NCBI GenBank assembly: GCA_011051655.1 | Contig: DRKS01000067.1 | Location: 1-39,056, forward strand | Length of the DNA: 39,056 nucleotides | Direction: 5' to 3' | Origin: Sedimenticola sp. | GTDB lineage: Bacteria; Pseudomonadota; Gammaproteobacteria; Chromatiales; Chromatiaceae | Part shown: in pieces, positions 17,233-23,568 of the stretch | Position numbering within the stretch: position 1 is the stretch's first letter | Layout of the letters: each line of letters opens with the position of its first letter | Position numbers and translations under genes: made by a program | The notes under the pieces: generated by a model | Database searches by the model: none | Seen by the model: the letters and a program-made list of their open reading frames with translations, nothing else | Told to the model about the DNA's origin: nothing

Positions 17233-17586
17233 ATGAAATCAAACGTGAAAAAATACCTGTTAATCCTGTTCACCGCCCTGTCGTTCACCGGTTGCACCCA
17301 GGAGAGCCAGAACAAGTTCGGCCGCGCCCTCCAGAACTGGACCGGCACCAATGGCGTGCTGGAGATCTACGCCGGTGAAAGGCTGGTCAAGCGCTTCATG
17401 CACATCGACAAGCTCACCACCGCCACCGGCACCACCAGCGGCGGTCCCCGGCCCTACCGCTTCGGCTACGGCGTCCTGGATGCGAACCTCAACGGCACCG
17501 CGGACAAGGGAGAAAAAAAGGTTTACTTCGAGTTCAGCGACTACTCCACCTCCTACGTATTCTTCGAGGACCCCGGCTCCAAATGA
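17233..17586 (+). CDS. Small predicted lipoprotein of unknown function
   Basis: A 117-residue protein with a lipoprotein signal: Lys-rich start, hydrophobic stretch LLILFTALS, and lipobox FTG-Cys21. The mature part is small and polar, with a predicted beta-rich core ([48 protein letters not shown]). [12 protein letters not shown] resembles an Asp-rich calcium-binding-like loop, but this is weak. I do not recognise the family. It starts 18 bases after metG and overlaps the downstream ferredoxin gene by four bases (ATGA), so all three are likely one transcription unit. The residue after the lipidated Cys is Thr, not Asp, so outer-membrane sorting is expected. Confidence 0.8.
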   Translation: MKSNVKKYLLILFTALSFTGCTQESQNKFGRALQNWTGTNGVLEIYAGERLVKRFMHIDKLTTATGTTSGGPRPYRFGYGVLDANLNGTADKGEKKVYFEFSDYSTSYVFFEDPGSK

Positions 17587-18089
17587 GGGAATACGCCTTC
17601 ATCGACGAACAGGCCTGCATCGGCTGCACCCTCTGCATCCAGGCCTGCCCGGTGGACGCCATCCTCGGCGCGGCCAAGCAGATGCACACGGTCCTCCGGG
17701 ATGAATGCACCGGCTGCCGGGATTGCCTGGAGCCCTGCCCGGTGGACTGCATCGAAATGCGGCCCTTCGAGAACCAGGACTGGCCCCCGGAGCTGGAGCG
17801 GGAAAGGGCCCGCCGGGCGGAGCAGCGCCGCGCCGCCCGCACCGCACGGCTGGAGCGCCTGGAGCGGGAGCGCAGCACCCGCCTGCGGCATAAAAAAGCG
17901 GCCCTGGAGAAAACGAAGGCGGGGGATGACCCCAAAAAGGCCGCCATCGAGGCGGCCATGAAGCGGGTGGCGGCGAAAAAAGCAGCCCGGGCGGCAAAGC
18001 CGAGGAACATCGAGAACCTGACCCCACAACAGCAGGCGCAGATCGAGGCCGCCAACGCCCGGCGGCGCAAGGCCCGCGACGGCGAATAG
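17583..18089 (+). CDS. Soluble RnfB-like di-cluster ferredoxin with charged tail
   Basis: A 168-residue protein. The first 60 residues hold two [4Fe-4S] ferredoxin motifs, [12 protein letters not shown] (Cys12, 15, 18, 22) and [12 protein letters not shown] (Cys42, 45, 48, 52). Their spacing and the [15 protein letters not shown] segment are like the C-terminal part of RnfB/RsxB. The N-terminal membrane anchor and the extra RnfB cluster are missing. The rest is a highly charged Arg/Lys/Glu/Ala helix (about 75-168). Stand-alone RnfB-like genes next to metG occur in other gammaproteobacteria (from memory), without the other rnf genes; none are here. The probable role is a cytosolic electron carrier with unknown partner. 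It is translationally coupled to the lipoprotein. Confidence 0.85.
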   Translation: MREYAFIDEQACIGCTLCIQACPVDAILGAAKQMHTVLRDECTGCRDCLEPCPVDCIEMRPFENQDWPPELERERARRAEQRRAARTARLERLERERSTRLRHKKAALEKTKAGDDPKKAAIEAAMKRVAAKKAARAAKPRNIENLTPQQQAQIEAANARRRKARDGE

Positions 18090-18193
18090 GATTATTTGCC
18101 CCGGGGTTTTCACTCCGATAGACTAATTGGTTTTTCCGCACCCAAACGTCCTTTAAACTCGTTCATTCGCGGCTCGCCCTTGCAGGACACATC

Positions 18194-19390
18194 ATGACGG
18201 ACTCACTCATGGCCACTTATAAACGCTTGCCGGTCGGCTTTGCGCGGGGTGAAGGCGCCTGGCTGTGGGATGACAAAGGCAAACGCTACCTCGACGCCCT
18301 GTCCGGCATCGCCGTCTGCGGGCTGGGACACGCCCACCCGGCGGTAAAAGAGGCCCTTTGCCGCCAGGCGGGGGAACTGGTCCATACCTCCAACCTCTAT
18401 GAGATCCCGTTGCAGCGCCGCCTGGGGGACAGGCTGACCCGGCTGGCGAACATGGACCGGGCATTCTTCGCCAACTCGGGGGCGGAGGCCAACGAAGCGG
18501 CCATCAAGATCGCGCGCCTGCACGGCCACGCCAGGGGCATCGACGTCCCCACCATCATCGTGATGGAAAACAGTTTTCACGGGCGCACCCTGGCCACCCT
18601 GACCGCCACCGGCAACCGCAAGGTCCAGGCGGGGTTCGAGCCGCTGGCCCAGGGCTTCGTCCGGATCCCCTTCGATGATGTGGAAAGCCTGGACACCGTG
18701 GCCCGGACCACCCCCAACGCGGTGGCCGTGCTGGTGGAACCCATCCAGGGCGAAGGGGGCGTCACCATCCCCGCCCCGGATTATCTGAACCGGGTCCGGG
18801 AGCTGTGCGACCGCCATGGCTGGCTGATGATGCTGGACGAGGTGCAGACCGGCATGGGCCGCACCGGCCGCCTGTTCGCCCACCAGCACAACGGCATCCT
18901 TCCCGATGTCATGACCCTGGCCAAGAGCCTGGGCAACGGCGTGCCCATCGGCGCCTGCCTCGCCAGGGGCGCGGCGGCGGAGACGCTGGGCCCCGGCAGC
19001 CACGGCTCCACCTTCGGCGGCAACCCCCTGGCCTGCGCCGCCGCCCTGGCGGTCATCGACACCCTGGAGGAGCAAAACCTGACCGAACGGGCCGCCACCC
19101 TGGGCGCACACCTGCTGGAGGCGTTCCGCAAGAGACTGGGGGATCTGGATGGCGTCCGGGATATCCGCGGCCGCGGCCTGATGATCGGCATCGAGCTGGA
19201 CCGCCCCTGCGCCAGCCTGGTGGGCGCCGCCCTGATGCTGGGGGGACTGCTGATCAACGTCACCGCCGACAATGTCATCCGCCTGCTGCCGCCGCTGGTC
19301 CTCAGCGACGCGCAGGCGAACGAACTGGCCGCCACCCTCAGCGGCCTGATCAAGACCTTTCTGCAGCGATCCGGTAACAGCGAGGATTAG
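18194..19390 (+). CDS. argD: Acetylornithine/succinyldiaminopimelate aminotransferase
   Basis: A 398-residue class III PLP aminotransferase of arginine synthesis, converting N-acetylglutamate semialdehyde to N-acetylornithine. Motifs: [18 protein letters not shown] (PLP phosphate-binding), [33 protein letters not shown], and the PLP lysine Lys244 in [14 protein letters not shown]. The C-terminal VIRLLPPLV is also typical. The ATG at 18194 has AGGA at good spacing; a second Met at residue 6 is possible. It is followed by argF after one base, making an arginine pair. I searched the 104-base upstream gap by eye and did not find a convincing ArgR box. Confidence 0.95.
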   Translation: MTDSLMATYKRLPVGFARGEGAWLWDDKGKRYLDALSGIAVCGLGHAHPAVKEALCRQAGELVHTSNLYEIPLQRRLGDRLTRLANMDRAFFANSGAEANEAAIKIARLHGHARGIDVPTIIVMENSFHGRTLATLTATGNRKVQAGFEPLAQGFVRIPFDDVESLDTVARTTPNAVAVLVEPIQGEGGVTIPAPDYLNRVRELCDRHGWLMMLDEVQTGMGRTGRLFAHQHNGILPDVMTLAKSLGNGVPIGACLARGAAAETLGPGSHGSTFGGNPLACAAALAVIDTLEEQNLTERAATLGAHLLEAFRKRLGDLDGVRDIRGRGLMIGIELDRPCASLVGAALMLGGLLINVTADNVIRLLPPLVLSDAQANELAATLSGLIKTFLQRSGNSED

Positions 19391-19391
19391 G

Positions 19392-20315
19392 ATGAACGCC
19401 GCACAGCCACAGCCCAGACACCTGCGCTCCCTGCTGGACCTGACCCCGGAGGAGCTGCACGGCATCATCCGGCGGGGCATCGCGCTCAAGGCCATGCTTC
19501 GGCGGGGCGAGCCCCACGAATCCCTGAAAAACCGCACCCTGGGCATGGTGTTCGAGAAATCCTCCACCCGCACCCGGGTCTCCTTCGAGGCGGGCATGAC
19601 CCACCTGGGAGGCAAGGCCATTTTTCTTTCCCCCCGGGACACCCAGCTGGGCCGGGGGGAGCCCATCGAAGACACCGCCCGGGTGCTGTCGCGCATGGTG
19701 GACTGCATCATGGTGCGCACCTACGAGCAGGCCAAGCTGGAGCGCTTCGCGGCCCATTCCCGGGTGCCGGTGATCAACGCCCTGACGGACCGCTTCCATC
19801 CCCTGCAACTGCTGGCCGACATCCAGACCTGGTTCGAGCACCGGGGCGACATCGCCGGGCGCACCGTGCTCTGGGTGGGGGACGGCAACAACATGTGCCA
19901 CTCCTACATCAACGCGGCCCGGCAGTTCGACTTCCGGCTGCGCATCTGCTGCCCCAGGGGCTTCGACCCGGACAAGGACGTGCTGGAGCCGGCAAGGGAC
20001 AGGTGTGAAATCATGCGGGATCCGCTGGCCGCCGCCGAGGGCGCCGACCTGGTGGTCACCGACGTCTGGGCCAGCATGGGCCAGGAAGAGGAACAGGCGA
20101 AACGGCGCCAGGCCTTCGCCGGCTTTCAGGTCAACGACGAGCTCATGGCCCGGGCCGCCGGGGATGCCCTGTTCATGCACTGCCTGCCGGCCCATCGCGG
20201 CGAAGAGGTCTCCGCCTCCGTCATCGACCGGGAGGACAGCCTGGTGTGGGAAGAGGCGGAGAACCGCATGCATTCCCAGAAGGCCCTGCTAGAATTTCTT
20301 CTCTGCAACGGTTGA
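19392..20315 (+). CDS. argF: Ornithine carbamoyltransferase
   Basis: A 307-residue transcarbamylase that makes citrulline from ornithine and carbamoyl phosphate. The carbamoyl-phosphate loop STRTR is at 58-62. The segments [24 protein letters not shown] and [11 protein letters not shown] are as expected, and the ornithine-binding [11 protein letters not shown] has catalytic Cys264. It starts one base after the argD stop with GAGG/AGG just upstream, so the two are co-translated. Length and motifs are fully normal for the anabolic enzyme. Confidence 0.96.
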   Translation: MNAAQPQPRHLRSLLDLTPEELHGIIRRGIALKAMLRRGEPHESLKNRTLGMVFEKSSTRTRVSFEAGMTHLGGKAIFLSPRDTQLGRGEPIEDTARVLSRMVDCIMVRTYEQAKLERFAAHSRVPVINALTDRFHPLQLLADIQTWFEHRGDIAGRTVLWVGDGNNMCHSYINAARQFDFRLRICCPRGFDPDKDVLEPARDRCEIMRDPLAAAEGADLVVTDVWASMGQEEEQAKRRQAFAGFQVNDELMARAAGDALFMHCLPAHRGEEVSASVIDREDSLVWEEAENRMHSQKALLEFLLCNG

Positions 20316-20379
20316 AATCATTTCAAATCAAACCAACAGGATTCGGCCCAAAGTGCAAATCTCGCCCCCGAAAAACCGC

Positions 20380-21051
20380 ATGAAAAAGACCCTTCTGGCC
20401 CTGGCGCTGATACTGTGCGGCCTCACGGCGGCCCAGGCGGAGGTGCGCTATGTCACGGACCAGTCCCGCATCATGATGCGCTCGGGCGAGAGCGTCCAGC
20501 ACAAAATCCTGCGCACCCTGCGCAGCGGGCAGGCCCTCGAGCTGATAGAGAGCAATCCCGAAACCGGCTACTCCAAGGTCGCCACCGAAGATGGACAGAC
20601 CGGCTATGTTCTCACCCGCCAGCTGATGACCACGCCCAGCGCCCGCGACCGGCTGGCGGAGGTGGAACGCGAACTCAGGGCGCTGAAGGAGGCCCCCGAA
20701 CAGCTCGCCAGCAAGCTGGCGCTGTCCGAGTCGAAGCTGCAGAAACTGAGCGCCGATTACGCCCAGCTACAGGAGACCAAGGGCCGCATAGAGCAGGAGC
20801 TGGAGAGCATCCGCCGCACCGCCGCCGACTCCATCCGCATGGCCAGGGAGCGGACCGAGCTGCGCAAGACCGTGGCCGCCATGACCCGCCAGCTCGAAGA
20901 CCTGAAGCAGGAAAACCGGGACCTGAGCAACGAGGGGGCCCGCAACTGGTTTCTGGTGGGCGCCGGGGTCGTCATCCTGGGCATCCTCATCGGCCTGATC
21001 CTGCCCCGGCTGCACATCCAGCGCCGCCGGGACACCTGGGGGTCCCTCTGA
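20380..21051 (+). CDS. SH3-domain / coiled-coil membrane protein (TIGR04211-like)
   Basis: A 223-residue protein with a cleavable-looking signal (MKKTLLALALILCGLTAAQA). A bacterial SH3 domain follows at about 21-87 (VRYVTDQSRIMMRSGES, then the TGYSKVATEDGQTGYVLTR end). A long Glu/Arg/Leu coiled coil spans about 90-185, then one transmembrane helix (about 192-212: WFLVGAGVVILGILIGLIL) and a short basic tail. This is the layout of the YgiM/TIGR04211 family of envelope proteins of unknown exact role. An upstream GTG at 20353 would add nine residues, but the signal peptide begins at the ATG at 20380. It lies 64 bases after argF and converges on the DUF6765 gene. Confidence 0.85.
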   Translation: MKKTLLALALILCGLTAAQAEVRYVTDQSRIMMRSGESVQHKILRTLRSGQALELIESNPETGYSKVATEDGQTGYVLTRQLMTTPSARDRLAEVERELRALKEAPEQLASKLALSESKLQKLSADYAQLQETKGRIEQELESIRRTAADSIRMARERTELRKTVAAMTRQLEDLKQENRDLSNEGARNWFLVGAGVVILGILIGLILPRLHIQRRRDTWGSL

Positions 21052-21109
21052 CCGGGGGCCGCCGGAAACCCTTCATTCCCGCTATGATTCCCCGCCGCCC
21101 CGCCGGCCC

Positions 21110-22168
21110 CTAAGCCGCGCAGATGCCATATCTGGGCAGGACATCGTGCAGCATGACGAAACGATGGGCCTGCACGGCATCGTGGAACAGCTTCCAGTCG
21201 CTGTTGAGAAAATCCTTTTTGTACGTCTGCACCCGCATGTCATAGCTGATGCCCAGGGCCTTGGCCTTCCAGGAATGCTTGCCGCGGGCGGCATAGCTGA
21301 TGCGCTCCCGGCCGAAGCTGAATTCGCCGTCGGCTATGGCCTTCAGCCAGTCCTGGTGGCGTTTCTCGCCGTCTTTCTCCTTGAATTGCAGAAACAGGCT
21401 GCGGATGCGGCTCTTGTCTTCCCGTTCGAGACCCTTTACCCGCGCCTTGGGATCGCCCAGGCGGTAACGCTTCATGGCGATACAGAGCTTGTCCGCCGCG
21501 GTGACGAAGTCCCTGGTGTTGTTGCGCTCGATCTTGTGGCCGCTGCCGTTTCTGTATTGCCAGGTGAGAAAGGGCATGTCGGGGAAGACATTGGCGCGGC
21601 CGTGGCCCAGGGGGGGGATGGCGTCATCGAGGATGTCCCGCAGCCAGTCCCCCAGGATGGAGCCGAAGACGCCGGAATTGGAGGTCTCCTCGGCGTGCTC
21701 CACTTCGTTGATCTTGTGCAGCACCCCGGCGAAGCCCTGGTGGGCCCAGGTGTCGGCGTAGACGTGCATGGTCACCCCCAGGCGGTGCAGGGCGTAGGGG
21801 CGGTCCTGCTGCTCGATGGCCAGGGCCACCATGTCCCGGGCCACCGGGCTGTCGGGGGCGCAGACGATCTTCTTGATGAAGCTGCCCCGGATGTCGGCGC
21901 CGGCCGGCTGCTGATCGTTGCCGGGGAGAAAATGGAACGGCAGCCAGACCTGGTGATTGGCCAGTTCCTCCGCATTGCGCGGATCCAGCATCTTGTGGGC
22001 GGAGCTGATGCGATGGTAGAGGGCCTTGTTGTCGAAATAGACCGTGCCGGCGCTGGTGGCGTCATCCACGTACTGGGCGGCGTAGGCGATGGTCTCCGCC
22101 TCGGGCTGCTCGAATCCGGCCAGGCGCGCGACCACATAGGTGACTCCATGGTGAAAATCGATTTGCAT
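21110..22168 (-). CDS. DUF6765-like histidine-rich protein in the glycyl radical operon
   Basis: A 352-residue soluble protein resembling DUF6765, as far as I recall that family. It begins MQIDFHHGVTYVVARLAGF and has SSAHKML and LHRLGVTMHVYADTWAHQGF. The HxxxxxxHxxxDxxxH spacing resembles zinc-dependent phospholipase C/P1 nuclease metal sites, so a metal-dependent hydrolase fold is possible; that is a guess. No signal peptide. The ATG at 22168 has a near-perfect GGAGGG ribosome site; the frame runs further upstream only into the activase gene. It is last in the operon, 14 bases after the glycyl radical activase. A tie to the radical enzyme is suggested only by position. Confidence 0.7.
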   Translation of the reverse strand: MQIDFHHGVTYVVARLAGFEQPEAETIAYAAQYVDDATSAGTVYFDNKALYHRISSAHKMLDPRNAEELANHQVWLPFHFLPGNDQQPAGADIRGSFIKKIVCAPDSPVARDMVALAIEQQDRPYALHRLGVTMHVYADTWAHQGFAGVLHKINEVEHAEETSNSGVFGSILGDWLRDILDDAIPPLGHGRANVFPDMPFLTWQYRNGSGHKIERNNTRDFVTAADKLCIAMKRYRLGDPKARVKGLEREDKSRIRSLFLQFKEKDGEKRHQDWLKAIADGEFSFGRERISYAARGKHSWKAKALGISYDMRVQTYKKDFLNSDWKLFHDAVQAHRFVMLHDVLPRYGICAA

Positions 22169-22182
22169 GTTCTTTCCCTCCG

Positions 22183-22932
22183 TTATCGGGCTTCGTTGAA
22201 ATAGCTGATGCTGAGTTCCTGCTCCCCCCTGGGCATGTAGGTGCTGTAGTCGTACCTGGCGCGGATCCCCAGCCGCTTCAGCTTGTCCCGCCACAGGGGG
22301 TTGTAGGGGATCAGGGTGCAGGCGTCGACATTGCGCTCCCGGAGAAAACGGGCCAGGCCGGAAAGGTTCTCCCGGGTGGCCGTGATCCCGGGGATCAGGG
22401 GAATGCGGGGGATCACCGGAATTTCGGCCTCCCGGAGCAGGCGGGAAAAGTTTTCCAGCACCGGGGCGCTGGGGCAGCCCGCATATCTCCGGCTCGCCCC
22501 GTCATCGATGAGCTTGAGGTCGAAATAGATCAGGTCCAGCCAGGGCAGCAGCTTCCGCCGGAAGCCGTCGTAGTGGAACAGGCCGCAGGTCTCCATGGCC
22601 GTGTGGATGCCCTCCTCCTTCAGCATCTTCAGGAAATGCTGGTTGAAGTCCATCTGCGCCGTGGGCTCGCCGCCGGAAAGGGTGACGCCGCCGCCGCTGG
22701 AATCGTAGAAGGGCCTGTCCTGGCGCACCCGGTACAGCAGCTCCTCCAGGCCGATCCAGAAGCCTACCGGGTCCCCGTTGATATCGGTCCCGGGCTCCCT
22801 GGCGATGCCCTCGGGGTTCTGGCACCAGACGCAGGCCAGCGGGCAGCCCTTGAAGAAGACCGTGGTGCGGATACCGGGGCCGTCCTCGCTGCTGCCCCGC
22901 TTGATGTCGAAGATGAGGGCCCGCTGTCCCAC
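22183..22932 (-). CDS. Radical SAM glycyl radical enzyme-activating protein, short PflA-like form
   Basis: A 249-residue radical SAM enzyme that would abstract hydrogen from the glycine of its partner using SAM. The [4Fe-4S] motif CxxxCxxC is at Cys30, Cys34 and Cys37 (GCPLACVWCQNPEG), preceded by DGPGIRTTVFFKG. The SAM-binding GGEP lies in GGGVTLSGGEPTAQ, and later elements METCG and DLIYFDLKLID match activases. Between the cluster motif and GGEP there are no cysteines, so the eight-Cys ferredoxin insert found in activases of dehydratase- and decarboxylase-type enzymes is missing. In this it resembles PflA. The start is GTG, one base after the stop of the SCP2-like gene. Confidence 0.92.
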   Translation of the reverse strand: MGQRALIFDIKRGSSEDGPGIRTTVFFKGCPLACVWCQNPEGIAREPGTDINGDPVGFWIGLEELLYRVRQDRPFYDSSGGGVTLSGGEPTAQMDFNQHFLKMLKEEGIHTAMETCGLFHYDGFRRKLLPWLDLIYFDLKLIDDGASRRYAGCPSAPVLENFSRLLREAEIPVIPRIPLIPGITATRENLSGLARFLRERNVDACTLIPYNPLWRDKLKRLGIRARYDYSTYMPRGEQELSISYFNEAR

Positions 22933-22933
22933 G

Positions 22934-23566
22934 TCACTCCGGCCCGGCGAGGGCCGCCTGGGCGTTGGCGCCGATGGCTCCGAACTTGAACATGTGGCCG
23001 AAATTGCCGCTCATCTGCACCAGGTTCTCCAGCAGCAACTGGACCACATCGGCGTCCGGGCGCTCCAGCAGGCCCAGGATGGACCGGACGTCCTTGAACC
23101 GGATGACCAGGTCCACCTGGTCCGGGTCCCGTTCGATCCGGTCCGCCTGCTCCTCGCTCAGCGCCTCGGTGGCAACGATGGCGCCGGGGTTGAGGCGTTG
23201 TCCCAGGGGCGTCTGCACGAACAGGGCGTCGGGATCGGGACAGAACCGGATCCAGACATTCATGTCGTCCCCGGGCTTGCGGGTGCGGATCAGGAACTTC
23301 CCCTGGTAGTAGCGCACGCCCCCCTCCGCATTGGGGTCGCGCATGACGAAGTTGTCCTCGAAAAAGGCCTGGGCCCTGTTTGACTGGGCCTCGCTCAACC
23401 CCTCGCAGACGAGAAAGCCGAAGCCGAGCCGGATCAGTTTGGCCATGGTCTCGGCCAGCAGCCGGCCCCCGGCCCGGTCCAGCAGCCCCTTCAGCTCGTC
23501 GCTTTCGAAGCCGGCCCGCAGCAGATGATGAATGCCCCGGGGCAGGGATGGAATGGTTGCGTGCAT
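22934..23566 (-). CDS. SCP2-like protein between glycyl radical enzyme and activase
   Basis: A 210-residue soluble protein. The C-terminal part (about 150-200: VDLVIRFKDVRSILGLLER, then NLVQMSGNFGHMFKFGA) resembles the end of SCP2 sterol-carrier-like domains, which bind hydrophobic ligands or cofactors. The N-terminal half (IHHLLRAGFESDELKGLL) is helical and not recognised. Its placement in a four-gene operon (two bases after the enzyme gene, one base before the activase) suggests a subunit, substrate carrier or chaperone of the radical enzyme. The SCP2 match is by eye and needs a profile search; treat function as unknown. Confidence 0.65.
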   Translation of the reverse strand: MHATIPSLPRGIHHLLRAGFESDELKGLLDRAGGRLLAETMAKLIRLGFGFLVCEGLSEAQSNRAQAFFEDNFVMRDPNAEGGVRYYQGKFLIRTRKPGDDMNVWIRFCPDPDALFVQTPLGQRLNPGAIVATEALSEEQADRIERDPDQVDLVIRFKDVRSILGLLERPDADVVQLLLENLVQMSGNFGHMFKFGAIGANAQAALAGPE

Positions 23567-23568
23567 GA

